A DNA stretch of 64,000 nucleotides from Pseudomonadota bacterium (GTDB taxonomy: Bacteria > Pseudomonadota > Gammaproteobacteria > Burkholderiales > Burkholderiaceae_C), in assembly GCA_022566735.1 (NCBI GenBank), contig JADFIG010000001.1, positions 62,001-126,000 of the forward strand, in the 5' to 3' direction. Shown one piece after another: positions 55,098-64,000 of this stretch; the first letter of the stretch is position 1; each line of letters starts with the position of its first letter. The notes beneath the pieces are model-generated. The model made no database searches. It saw only the letters and a list, made by a program, of their open reading frames with translations, and had not been told where the DNA came from. Both the position numbers and the translations under genes were made by a program.

Positions 55098-56282
55098 TCA
55101 CTGGTATCGCACCAGCCAGGTGAACACGCTCATGGACAGCAACAGATAGAGCAGGCTGGGTGCGGCCGCTGCCAGCCAGGGCTGCCAGTTCTGCAGAAGG
55201 CCCAGGTGGCTGGAGATGTGGTTGATCAGCACGAAGCTGATGCCCAGCATGATGCCACCGAAGATCTTCAGGCTCATGCTGCCGCTGCGTGCGTGCAGGT
55301 AGGCGAACGGCAGGGCCAGCGCGACCATCACGAAGCACACCAGCGGGTAGAAGCTCTTTTTCCAGAACTGGATCTCGTAGCGCTGTGCCGCCTGGGCGTT
55401 GGACGCCAGGTGCCGCGTGTAGCGCCACAGGGCGAAGGCCGACATGCTCTCGGGCGGCAGCACCGAGGCCGACACCACCAGCGGCGTCAGGCTGCTGGCC
55501 CAGTCCAGCGAGGCCAGCTTGCGCTCGTCGATGACCTTCACGCCCGCCTGGGCCGCGTCCTGCGAGAGCCGCTCGTGCGACAGCCAGCGCGTGTCGGTCA
55601 CGTCCTGCAGGCGCCACACCGAGCCATCGCCATCGCCACCAGGCAGGGGCGGGCCGTTGCTGGGCAGGGCATCGACGCGGGCGGTCCGGGCGGACATGCG
55701 GCGGGTCAGCTGGCCACGGGCATCGAACTCGAAGATCCGCACCAGGCCGAACTCGCCTTCGCTCAGGGCGCTGCCGACGTTGACGGTGATGGTGTGCGTG
55801 CCCATGCCGGGCACCTCGCGTTTTTCGCGCAACCAGGTGCCGCCACGTCCCAGCGTGAGCTGCTGCTGGCTGCTGAAGCGCGCGTGCTGTTGGGTGAGCA
55901 CCTGCTCGGCCTGGGGCACCAGCCAGTTGCCGATGCCGGCCACCAGCAAGGCCGCCAGCAGCCCCAGGCCCGCCAGCAGTTGCAGCGCGCGCCAGGGCCC
56001 CAGGCCGCCGGTGCGCAGGATGGTGAACTCCGAGGTCTGCGCCATGCGCGCCAGCGCCAGGATGCCGCCGATCAGCAGCGCGATCGGCATGAGGTCGTAG
56101 ATGTGGCGCACCTGCATCAGCAGGCAGGTCCACAGGGCATCCACCACGGTGTAGCCGTTCTTGCCCAGGTCCTGCGACTCTTCCACGAAGTCGATGAAGA
56201 AAGCCAGGGCGGCAAAGGCCAGCCCGACCAGCGTGGCGTGCGTGGCCACGGTCTTGAAAATGAGCCGGCGCACCGTCCTCAT
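55098..56282 (-). CDS. lptG: LPS export ABC transporter permease LptG
   Basis: MRTVRRLIFKTVATHATLVGLAFAALAFFIDFVEE; PIALLIGGILALARMAQTSEFTILRTGG. Confidence 0.93.
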   Translation of the reverse strand: MRTVRRLIFKTVATHATLVGLAFAALAFFIDFVEESQDLGKNGYTVVDALWTCLLMQVRHIYDLMPIALLIGGILALARMAQTSEFTILRTGGLGPWRALQLLAGLGLLAALLVAGIGNWLVPQAEQVLTQQHARFSSQQQLTLGRGGTWLREKREVPGMGTHTITVNVGSALSEGEFGLVRIFEFDARGQLTRRMSARTARVDALPSNGPPLPGGDGDGSVWRLQDVTDTRWLSHERLSQDAAQAGVKVIDERKLASLDWASSLTPLVVSASVLPPESMSAFALWRYTRHLASNAQAAQRYEIQFWKKSFYPLVCFVMVALALPFAYLHARSGSMSLKIFGGIMLGISFVLINHISSHLGLLQNWQPWLAAAAPSLLYLLLSMSVFTWLVRYQ

Positions 56283-57391
56283 GCGTGCTCCCTGGTGTCC
56301 GCGCCGGACGGGCGCTTCACGGTCTGTCCGGGCCAGCGGGCGCCGTCGCGCCACCACACCACCAGCAGGGCGGCCACGGTGAGCGTGCCGTGCACGGCCA
56401 GCAAGGCGCCATCCCACGTCAGCTTGCCGCGGCTCACCCAGGTCTGGCTCAGGCTGAGCAGGTTGAAATACACGACGAACACCAGCAGGGCATAGACCAG
56501 GTTCCAGCTGCTGTGGCGGCGTGCGTTGCCGGCGGCCAGGCTCAGGCCGGCCAGCACCATGTTGAAGGCGGCCCAGACCAGGCCGAAACGCCAGACCAGC
56601 TCGCCCCGCGCCTCGTCGCTGCGCAGCGCCAGCAGGGCCAGGGTGGGCAGGGAGCGCATGTCGGGGGCGACGTCGCTGGGGTCGATGGCTTCGCCCATGC
56701 GCACCTTGGCCGTCTCGAAGCGCGACAGCGCCTTCTCGCCGGTGTCCAGCTTGGTCTGGGTGCGCTCGCCATGGGACAGCACCAGGAAGCGCTGGCCGTC
56801 GATGAGCTGCACCTGGCCCTGGTTGGCCGTCACCACGGCCTCCTGGCCATCGGCGGTGGTCACCATGAAGACGTTGCGGCCGGCCTGCAGCCCGTCGCTG
56901 TGGCTGTCGATGAAGAACACGCGCTTGCCATCGGCCGAGACCTGGAACTGCCCCGGCGCCACACGGGCCATGTCGGAGCGCTGCTCGTAGCGGTACTTCA
57001 GGATCTGCGTCTGGTTCTGCGCCCAGGGGCGGGCCAGCAGGGCGGCGGCGGCCACCATCAGCAGCACCGGCCAGGCCATGCCCAGCAGCGGGCGGATGAA
57101 GCTGGCCTGGCGTGCGCCACTGGCCTGCCACACCACCATCTCGCTGTCACGCCAGATGCGGCTGAGCACGGTCACCACCGACACGAACAGGGCGAGCGCC
57201 AGCAGCACCGGCAACTGGCCGATGACCGTGTAGCTCAGCACCAGGCCGACGTCGGTGGGCGCCAGTGCGCCTTTGGTCGCCTGGCTGAGGATGCGGATGA
57301 GCACCATGGTCAGCAGCACCGTCAGCAAGACCACGAGGGTGCCACTGAAGCTGCGCCAGAGTTCTCTGCGTACGGAGGAATCGAATAACAT
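56279..57391 (-). CDS. lptF: LPS export ABC transporter permease LptF
   Basis: MLFDSSVRRELWRSFSGTLVVLLTVLLTMVLIRIL; LPVLLALALFVSVVTVLSRIWRDSEMVVWQASG. Confidence 0.93.
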   Translation of the reverse strand: MLFDSSVRRELWRSFSGTLVVLLTVLLTMVLIRILSQATKGALAPTDVGLVLSYTVIGQLPVLLALALFVSVVTVLSRIWRDSEMVVWQASGARQASFIRPLLGMAWPVLLMVAAAALLARPWAQNQTQILKYRYEQRSDMARVAPGQFQVSADGKRVFFIDSHSDGLQAGRNVFMVTTADGQEAVVTANQGQVQLIDGQRFLVLSHGERTQTKLDTGEKALSRFETAKVRMGEAIDPSDVAPDMRSLPTLALLALRSDEARGELVWRFGLVWAAFNMVLAGLSLAAGNARRHSSWNLVYALLVFVVYFNLLSLSQTWVSRGKLTWDGALLAVHGTLTVAALLVVWWRDGARWPGQTVKRPSGADTREHA

Positions 57392-57417
57392 CGCTTGGGT
57401 CGATCAACCCGCGCATT

Positions 57418-59013
57418 ATGGACTTGCACCGCATGGACTACCGTTCCGCCATCGCCCAAGGGCCCGCCCTGTCCCAGGTCAACGCAGACGCCCTCGTGCT
57501 GGTGCTCGCGCCCGAGCACAGCGCCGCGGCCAGCCCCGAGCTGGACCGCCTGGTCAAAGAAGCCCTGGACAGTGGCGATTTCGCCCTCAAGGCCGGTCGC
57601 ACTCTGTACCTGCACCGCCCCGCCGGTGTGAAAACCCCGCGCCTGGTGCTGGTGGCCGCGGCCAATGCGCAAGCCAAGTCGCTGAAGGCCGCCGTGGCCA
57701 AGGGCGTGGCGGCCTTGAAGGACAGCGCTGCAGCCCATGTGGCCGTGGCGATGGCCGATGGCCTCGTGCCCGATGCGGCGGCTGCGCAGGCCCTGGCCCA
57801 GGGCGTTGTGGCGGCAGTGGCCGACACCACCTACGTTTTCCGCGAGACCAAGCCCAGCGCGCCCAAGCCCGGCGCCCTGAAGAAGGTCACCCTGCTGCAC
57901 GCCGCCGATGTGGCTGCGGCCGTGAAGGCCGGTCTGGCCCAAGGCGAGGCCGTGGCCGAGGGCGTGACCCTGGCCCGCCACCTGGGCAACCTGCCGGCCA
58001 ACCACTGCACGCCGTCGCACCTGGCCGCCGAGGCCCGCCGCATCGGCAAGGCCCACAAGCACATCGGTGTGCAGGTGCTGGAGCGCCCGGCGCTTGAAAA
58101 GCTGGGCATGGGCTCCTTCCTGTCGGTCACCAACGGTTCGGCCCATCCTCCGAAATTCATCGTGCTGCGCTACGACGGCGCCGCGGCTTCGCATGCGCCC
58201 GTTGTGCTGGTGGGCAAGGGCATCACCTTCGACACGGGCGGCATCTCGCTCAAGCCCGGCGCGGGCATGGACGAGATGAAGTTCGACATGGGCGGTGCGG
58301 CCAGCGTGCTGGGCACCTTCCAGAGCCTGGCGCTGCTCAAGCCCAAGCTCAACGTGGTCGGCCTCATCCCCACCTGCGAGAACATGCCCAGCGGCACGGC
58401 CACCAAGCCCGGTGACGTGGTCAAGAGCATGTCGGGTCAGACCATCGAGGTGCTCAACACCGACGCCGAAGGCCGCCTGATCCTGTGCGATGCGCTGACC
58501 TATGCCGAGCGCTTCAAGCCCGCGGCCGTGGTGGACATCGCCACGCTGACCGGCGCCTGCGTCATCGCCCTGGGCAACATCCACAGCGGCCTGTTCTCGG
58601 CCGATGACGCGCTGGCCCAGGCCCTGCTGGACGCCGGCCAGTCCAGCCTGGACACCGCCTGGCGCATGCCCCTGGACGAGGAATACGGCGAAGCCCTCAA
58701 GAGCCATTTCGCCGATCTGGGCAATGTGGGTGGCCGCGAAGGCGGCGCCATCACCGCGGCCGTGTTCCTCAGCAAGTTCACCAAGGCCTACCGCTGGGCC
58801 CACCTCGACATCGCCGGCACGGCGTGGAAGTCGGGCGCGGCCAAGGGCGGCACGGGCCGTCCGGTGGGCCTGCTGACCCAGTTCCTGCTGGACCAGGCTG
58901 CGGCGGGCAAGCAGGCGCTGCAGCCCAAGCCGGCCAAGGCCGCAGGCAAAGCCCCGACGAAGGCTGCGGCAAAGACCGCCCGCAAAGTTGCCACCCGGGC
59001 CGCTGGCGCCTGA
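57418..59013 (+). CDS. pepA: Leucyl aminopeptidase
   Basis: VGKGITFDTGGISLKPGAGMDEMKFDMGGAASVLG and NTDAEGRLILCDALTYAERF (M17 metal/active-site motifs). Confidence 0.96.
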   Translation: MDLHRMDYRSAIAQGPALSQVNADALVLVLAPEHSAAASPELDRLVKEALDSGDFALKAGRTLYLHRPAGVKTPRLVLVAAANAQAKSLKAAVAKGVAALKDSAAAHVAVAMADGLVPDAAAAQALAQGVVAAVADTTYVFRETKPSAPKPGALKKVTLLHAADVAAAVKAGLAQGEAVAEGVTLARHLGNLPANHCTPSHLAAEARRIGKAHKHIGVQVLERPALEKLGMGSFLSVTNGSAHPPKFIVLRYDGAAASHAPVVLVGKGITFDTGGISLKPGAGMDEMKFDMGGAASVLGTFQSLALLKPKLNVVGLIPTCENMPSGTATKPGDVVKSMSGQTIEVLNTDAEGRLILCDALTYAERFKPAAVVDIATLTGACVIALGNIHSGLFSADDALAQALLDAGQSSLDTAWRMPLDEEYGEALKSHFADLGNVGGREGGAITAAVFLSKFTKAYRWAHLDIAGTAWKSGAAKGGTGRPVGLLTQFLLDQAAAGKQALQPKPAKAAGKAPTKAAAKTARKVATRAAGA

Positions 59014-59027
59014 GCCCACGCACACCC

Positions 59028-59474
59028 ATGGCCAAGGTCGAGTTCCATCACGGCATTTTTGACAAGCAGGCCTACGCCTGCCGCCTGCTGCGCAAGGCCT
59101 CGCGGGCCGGGGTGCCGCTGGTGGTGACGGGCGATGCGGCCACGCTCCAGGCCCTGGACCGCCAGCTGTGGGTGTTCGACGAGCAGGAATTCCTGCCCCA
59201 TGTGCTGGCCACGGGGGGCGCGAGCCTGCCCGAGCGCCTGCATGCCACGCCCATCTGGCTGTCCGACGATCCGGCTTCTGTGCCGGGCGAGCGTGCGGTG
59301 CTGGTCAACCTGGGCAGCGGGATCCCGCCAGGTGCCGAGCGCTTCGAGCGCCTCTTCGACCTCGTGGCCAGCGAACCGGAAGACCGCCAGCTCGGCCGCG
59401 CGCGCTGGAAGGCCTATGTCGCCATGGGCTGGGATGTGCAGCCCCACGAGGCCAAGGACGGCCCCACGCCATGA
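59028..59474 (+). CDS. holC: DNA polymerase III chi subunit
   Basis: YACRLLRKASRAGVPLVVTGDAATLQALDRQLWVFDEQEFLPHV; directly after pepA. Confidence 0.92.
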   Translation: MAKVEFHHGIFDKQAYACRLLRKASRAGVPLVVTGDAATLQALDRQLWVFDEQEFLPHVLATGGASLPERLHATPIWLSDDPASVPGERAVLVNLGSGIPPGAERFERLFDLVASEPEDRQLGRARWKAYVAMGWDVQPHEAKDGPTP

Positions 59475-59854
59475 ACCCGCCCATGTTCGATCACTCCCGC
59501 CCCCCTGCGGCCCAGGTGCCCACGCTGACCGAGGTCATCGAAGTCGACGGCGTTCGGCCCGCCGACGTGGCCGACACCGGCGCCCCCCTGGCCGCCGATG
59601 CCGATGCTGTCGCGCAATGGTCCGCCGACGAGCTCGCGGCGCTGGAAGGCGCGGTGACCCAGCGGGTGCTGGGCGATGTGCAGCGCCAGATCGATGGCAT
59701 GCTGGAGTTCCGCCTGCGCGAGGCCATGGCCCCGGTGCTGGCCCGCCACAGCGAAGCCATGGTGCGCGACCTCAAGGACGAGCTGGCCCGGACCCTGCGC
59801 GACGTGGTGGCCCGCTCGGTCGCCCAGGAAGTCGCCAAGCTGCGCCAGCGCTGA
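59471..59854 (+). CDS. Hypothetical protein
   Basis: 127 aa ORF overlapping holC stop by 4 nt; helical C-term. Confidence 0.75.
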   Translation: MNPPMFDHSRPPAAQVPTLTEVIEVDGVRPADVADTGAPLAADADAVAQWSADELAALEGAVTQRVLGDVQRQIDGMLEFRLREAMAPVLARHSEAMVRDLKDELARTLRDVVARSVAQEVAKLRQR

Positions 59855-59897
59855 GGCCTGCGGGCCTTCCCCGTTTCCCTGTCCTGCCATCCAAGAG

Positions 59898-61073
59898 ATG
59901 AAGATGAACCAGACCCCCCTCCTGCACCGTGCCCTGCACCGTGTCCTGCCCCTGTCTGCCCTGATCTCTGCCGGCCTGTCCATGGGCCTGGTGTCGGCGG
60001 GCGCTCAGGCGCAGACCGTGGTGCGCATCGGCCACGTCGGTCCGGTGTCCGGCCCGCAGGCCCACTACGGCCGCGACAACGAGAACGGCGCCCGCATGGC
60101 CATCGAGGAGCTCAACGCGCAGGGCGTGACGGTTGGCGGCAAGAAGCTGAAGTTCGAGCTGATCGCCGAAGACGATGCCGCGGACCCCAAGCAGGGCACG
60201 GCCGCGGCGCAGAAGCTGTGCGACGCCAAGGTCAACGGCGTGGTCGGCCACCTGAACTCCGGCACCACCATCCCGGCGGCCAAGGTCTACAGCCAGTGTG
60301 GCCTGCCCATGATCTCGCCCTCGGCCACGAACCCCGAGCTGACCACGCTGGGCTACAAGCAGGTCTTCCGCCTGCTGGCCAACGACAACGCCCTGGGCGC
60401 GGGCCTGGCCAGGTACGCGGCCGACACCCTCAAGCTCAAGAAGGTCGCCATCATCGATGACCGCACGGCCTACGGCAAGGGCGTGGCCGACGTCTTTGCC
60501 CGCACGGCCAAGGAGTTGGGCCTGGAGGTGGTGAGCCAGCAGTACACCAACGACAAGGCGGTGGATTTCTCGGCCATCCTCACGGCCATCAAGAGCAAGA
60601 AGCCCGATGGCATCTTCTTCGGTGGCATGGACCCGCAGGCCGGCCCCATGCTGCGCCAGATGCAGCAACTGGGCCTCACCAAGGTCTACCTGTTCGGTGG
60701 CGATGGCATCTGCACCGACAAGCTGATGGACCTCTCCAGCGGTGCCAGGACCCTGGGCAACGTGGTGTGTGCCGTGGGCGGTGCCTCGCTGGACAAGCTG
60801 CCCAGCGGCAAGGACTGGCGCGCCCGCTACGAGACGCGCTTTCCCAAGCAGTTCCAGGTCTACTCGCCCTACACCTATGACGCGACCATGGTGCTGGTCG
60901 ATGCCATGAAGCGCGCCAACTCCACGGACCCCAAGGTCTACGGCCCCAAGCTGGTGGAAGCGGCCTACCAGGGCGTGACCGCCAAGGTGATGTTCGAGCC
61001 CAACGGCGAGTTGAAGAACCCTGCGATGACGCTCTACACCTACAAGGACGGCAAGAAAGTCGCCATCAACTGA
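59898..61073 (+). CDS. Branched-chain amino acid ABC transporter substrate-binding protein (LivJ/LivK-like)
   Basis: RIGHVGPVSGPQAHYGRDNENGARMAIEELNAQG; LIAEDDAADPKQGTAAAQKL. Confidence 0.94.
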   Translation: MKMNQTPLLHRALHRVLPLSALISAGLSMGLVSAGAQAQTVVRIGHVGPVSGPQAHYGRDNENGARMAIEELNAQGVTVGGKKLKFELIAEDDAADPKQGTAAAQKLCDAKVNGVVGHLNSGTTIPAAKVYSQCGLPMISPSATNPELTTLGYKQVFRLLANDNALGAGLARYAADTLKLKKVAIIDDRTAYGKGVADVFARTAKELGLEVVSQQYTNDKAVDFSAILTAIKSKKPDGIFFGGMDPQAGPMLRQMQQLGLTKVYLFGGDGICTDKLMDLSSGARTLGNVVCAVGGASLDKLPSGKDWRARYETRFPKQFQVYSPYTYDATMVLVDAMKRANSTDPKVYGPKLVEAAYQGVTAKVMFEPNGELKNPAMTLYTYKDGKKVAIN

Positions 61074-61111
61074 GGAAGATGGCAAAAATCCTTGCTAGAA
61101 TCTAAGGCTTC

Positions 61112-61202
<91 letters not shown>

Positions 61203-61208
61203 GGATGC

Positions 61209-61241
61209 AAGCCTAAGTGATTGATTCACTTAGGCTTTTTT
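61209..61241 (+). terminator. Intrinsic terminator of tRNA-Ser
   Basis: GCCTAAGTGA-ttgat-TCACTTAGGC followed by TTTTTT. Confidence 0.92.
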
Positions 61242-61487
61242 GTTTCTGTATTGTTCTGGTGTGCCATTTGGCATGCCGCAGGCTGCTGGCTTCTGTTGGG
61301 CTTTGCTGGACGTGGTGGGACTCGACTACCAATGCCGGGTTCTTGCTCAACTTGATCTTCCGCTCCGCAACGCCAGCGACGATGTCTCCAAGACAACAGC
61401 TCGTGCCCGTGAGCGTCGAGGAGCGGTTTGGGGCTCGTCAACGGCCCTAATCGTCGCGGAGAGGGTAGGCCCTGACCTCTGCCGTCA

Positions 61488-63245
61488 CTAGAACCATCGA
61501 AGCTGCAAGACAAGTTGCTCAAGCTGGGTCAGGTTGGCAATACCAAGCTCCGCTGTTGTGCCAACCAACCTTGACGTGACCCACGGTGAGCCGTTACCTG
61601 CAGACTTCAAGCTGTCTGAGACCTCCTGGAGAATCCGTCGCCGGTTCTCTGAGCGCCAACCATAGGCACCCGGCAGCGTCCAATACCGCTCGCTCGCTTG
61701 GGCACGTTCAACTTGAGGTGCGGCATAGGCAAGGGCAGCGAGCACCTCGAACCTGTCGAACACCATGCTGAACGCCTCCGAAGAGTCGAAGTGCGGCCCA
61801 AGCACTTCAAAGAGTAACTCCTCCAAGTGGTTCTGCAGTGGCGTGTATTCGCGCTCGCGACCTGGGAGCACTTTCATTGCCTCAGCCCCACGCTGAAAAA
61901 GTGCCCAGATGGGGGCAACCTCTACAGCGCGCTTGTCCTCTTGGCCCTCTCGTGCAACTGAAACCGAGAAGATGTGATGAAGAGACTCCCACCGCTCGGT
62001 CGTGACGGCACCGATTCCCATCGCATACAGAAGCAGCGTAGCCGGATAGCGCTGCAACTCAAGCCAGCGCACAAGACCGCTTTGGGCTTGCCTGTGTGAA
62101 AGCTTTGCCAGCGCTTTGGCCCAGGCCCGCAGCTGATCTCCTTCGCTCCACTGGCCGGCAACAAATGCCATTTTGACTAGCGTGGTTGCGGCTGCCTCAT
62201 ACGCTCGCAGGCGGGCAAGCACGGCGGGCCCCGAGGTGTCTTGGCTATTGACATCAAATTGAGCACCACTCGTGATGGCCGCCACCCGAGTGACTTCACC
62301 GCTGATCAGGTCTTCTAGAGAGATCCGATACTTCGGTTCTGACAGGTATCGCTTCAGTGAAGCAACAGCCACGGCAGCAGACAAGGGGTGCGGTCGCGAG
62401 AATTCCTCCAGCGACTTGACCTTCTCCGTCAGGCTGTAAAAGAAGGAGTCGGCGTCGTCAATTTTGACCAGGGTTGCGCCTCGCCTTGCGACAAGATCTG
62501 CAGCTTTGGCACTTGGCTCGCCCCGGCTAGACCAGTAGGTGGAGAAACGTCGGTATGGCGCACGCGTCATAGCGGTTCGGAGCGCCTCGTCCCAGTCTGC
62601 GGACCAGCCGGCCACGATGAGGCCGAACTCATCGAACACGCGATCAAGAATGTGATTGAACTGCTCAGGATAGGCTGCCAGCTCTTCAGGCGTATTCCGG
62701 ATTCGCGTGTCCAGATAGTCGCCATGGATTTTGATAACGGTGCACGCGGTGTGGACAAGCGGAAGTGCGCCTTCAACATGGTCTGGCGTGCTCAACACCG
62801 TGGGATACACGCCTACGTCGTTCAAAGCCAACTCCAGCAGGCGGTCAAAGTTGGTCGTGACCACCACTCGCACGTACCCGAGCTTCACGAGTTCTGCAAT
62901 GGCTCTGTGGGCCTTGGTGGGCATCTTGGCCCCCTCATCGCGCTCGATTTCTGTGGGCTCGAAGTAGTGCCGCAACAGTTGCTGCCGCTCCGCAGGTGTC
63001 TTGGCCACGGCATCCAGCAGCGCCGAATATTCCGGCTCCAGTCCAGTCTTCTGCATGAACCAAGCTGCTGGGTCAGGCTCGCAATTCGCGCCCTGGAGCG
63101 CAGCTGCCTTTCGCACCAACTCGATCGTGACCTCCCAACCTGTCGGAATTCGAGCCGCGCGTGAAACGCCAGACCCGAGAAGTACGGCATACACACCCTT
63201 GTTGCCATGCATCGAAAAGGCAAGCGAGTCTATGGGATCAATCAT
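61488..63245 (-). CDS. SIR2-domain protein with large uncharacterised C-terminal domain (candidate defence NADase)
   Basis: VLLGSGVSRAARIPTGWEV, RVVVTTNFDRLLELAL, VIKIHGDYLDTRIRNT, LIVAGWSADWDEALR; about 300 aa unassigned C-terminus; visibly lower GC than flanks. Confidence 0.88.
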   Translation of the reverse strand: MIDPIDSLAFSMHGNKGVYAVLLGSGVSRAARIPTGWEVTIELVRKAAALQGANCEPDPAAWFMQKTGLEPEYSALLDAVAKTPAERQQLLRHYFEPTEIERDEGAKMPTKAHRAIAELVKLGYVRVVVTTNFDRLLELALNDVGVYPTVLSTPDHVEGALPLVHTACTVIKIHGDYLDTRIRNTPEELAAYPEQFNHILDRVFDEFGLIVAGWSADWDEALRTAMTRAPYRRFSTYWSSRGEPSAKAADLVARRGATLVKIDDADSFFYSLTEKVKSLEEFSRPHPLSAAVAVASLKRYLSEPKYRISLEDLISGEVTRVAAITSGAQFDVNSQDTSGPAVLARLRAYEAAATTLVKMAFVAGQWSEGDQLRAWAKALAKLSHRQAQSGLVRWLELQRYPATLLLYAMGIGAVTTERWESLHHIFSVSVAREGQEDKRAVEVAPIWALFQRGAEAMKVLPGREREYTPLQNHLEELLFEVLGPHFDSSEAFSMVFDRFEVLAALAYAAPQVERAQASERYWTLPGAYGWRSENRRRILQEVSDSLKSAGNGSPWVTSRLVGTTAELGIANLTQLEQLVLQLRWF

Positions 63246-63519
63246 GTTGCATCGAAAGCTGTTTGATCGCAGCGTACCTCAGCCAAATGGTCGTCACGCC
63301 CGATCACGACAGGCAAGTCGCCTCACTTTTCTATCTGGAAAGCATCAGATCATCGTAACGATGCGAGAAGCGATCTCCACAGCGTGATAGATTCCGACTG
63401 CGGGGGTAAGGGCAGTCCTCCCCGCAACCGCAAGACGCCTGGCGTCCAAGCACTGCTGAATCGCCCCGGAGATCCTAGACGCTTGTGAGCCTCAAACTAC
63501 TGGCTTAGAAGGAGCCGAG

Positions 63520-63798
63520 ATGAGCACCAAGCGTTACCCGGAAGAATTCAAGATCGAGGCGGTCAAGCAAGTGACCGAACGGGGCCACACGGTGGCCGAT
63601 GTGTCGAGTCGGTTGGGCGTCAGTGCCCACAGCCTTTACAAGTGGATCAACGAAGCCAGGCAGCCTGCCGATGTGCGCCATGGTCAACTGCCCCAGGCCG
63701 AAGAGCTGCGTCGGCTCAAGGCTGAGCTCAAGCGCGTGACCGAGGAGCGCGACATCCTAAAAAAGGCCGCAGCGTACTTTGCCAAGCAGTCCGGGTGA
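63520..63798 (+). CDS. IS3-family transposase OrfA
   Basis: RYPEEFKIEAVKQVTERGHTVADVSSRLGVSAHSLYKWI...EERDILKKAAAYFAKQSG. Confidence 0.94.
   Translation: MSTKRYPEEFKIEAVKQVTERGHTVADVSSRLGVSAHSLYKWINEARQPADVRHGQLPQAEELRRLKAELKRVTEERDILKKAAAYFAKQSG
63759..63765 (+). promoter_or_regulatory. Programmed -1 frameshift slippery heptamer A AAA AAG
   Basis: Heptamer is in correct phase relative to orfA (CTA AAA AAG) and orfB lies in the -1 frame. Confidence 0.75.
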
Positions 63799-64000
63799 GG
63801 TACGCGTTCATCGAGCAGGAGCAGCCCCGTCACAGCGTTCGATTGCTCTGCCACGTCATGCGAGTGCACCCCAGCGGCTACTACGCCTGGAAGGCCAATC
63901 CGGTCAGCGCACGCGAGCTGGACAACCAGCGGTTGCTGCCCAAGCTCAAGCAAGCTTGGCTGGAGAGTGGCGGCATCTACGGGTATCGCAAGATCACACT

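Larger units (their letters stand above)
63457..64000 (+). mobile_element. IS3-family insertion sequence, left part (truncated by window)
   Basis: TGAATCGCCCCGGAGATCCTAGAC left-end-like sequence; orfA and start of orfB with HSVRLLCHVMRVHPSGYYAWKA. Confidence 0.85.

Noticed and set aside
61456-61465. 10-bp inverted copy of tRNA-Ser 3' end (GCGGAGAGGG)
   Set aside because: Too short and in the wrong orientation to be a convincing attachment-site repeat.

Overview
The window is a high-GC chromosomal segment that looks betaproteobacterial (Burkholderiales-like, inferred from gene content). Left to right: (1) the right arm of a prophage (tail fibre end, small proteins, lysis genes with nested Rz/Rz1), ending in a 50-nt 3' fragment of a tRNA-Pro gene that looks like an attachment site; (2) a GGDEF protein, cytochrome c, peroxiredoxin, hydrolase, XRE-cupin regulator and a sigma-54 activator; (3) a minus-strand organosulfur-type block (porin, SsuA/AtsR-like binding protein, two permeases, ATPase, cysteine-free rhodanese, cytochrome b561), divergent from (4) a long plus-strand run: DUF1549/DUF1553 protein, DUF1501 protein, three c-type cytochromes, periplasmic peroxiredoxin, lectin-like protein, RND pump pair, complete ccmABCDEFGH(I), a signal-peptide-bearing formylglycine-generating enzyme, a Cys-type sulfatase and a dienelactone hydrolase. 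The divergent intergenic region carries near-consensus sigma-54 promoters on both strands plus an IHF consensus and an inverted repeat. (5) MetY faces a family 2A encapsulin operon (serine acetyltransferase, shell, cysteine desulfurase cargo). (6) A CueR/CopZ/CopA copper module, tRNA-Arg(TCT), PEP-CTERM protein, FimV-like protein, CysB-like regulator, sirohydrochlorin chelatase-like protein, LptF/LptG, PepA, HolC and a branched-chain amino-acid binding protein. (7) tRNA-Ser(GGA) followed by a lower-GC tract with a large SIR2-domain protein (defence candidate) and a truncated IS3-family element. The strongest candidates for follow-up are the sigma-54-controlled DUF1553/DUF1501/cytochrome/sulfatase cluster, the encapsulin sulfur compartment and the SIR2 gene. 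All family names come from recognising motifs by eye; no database search was run.
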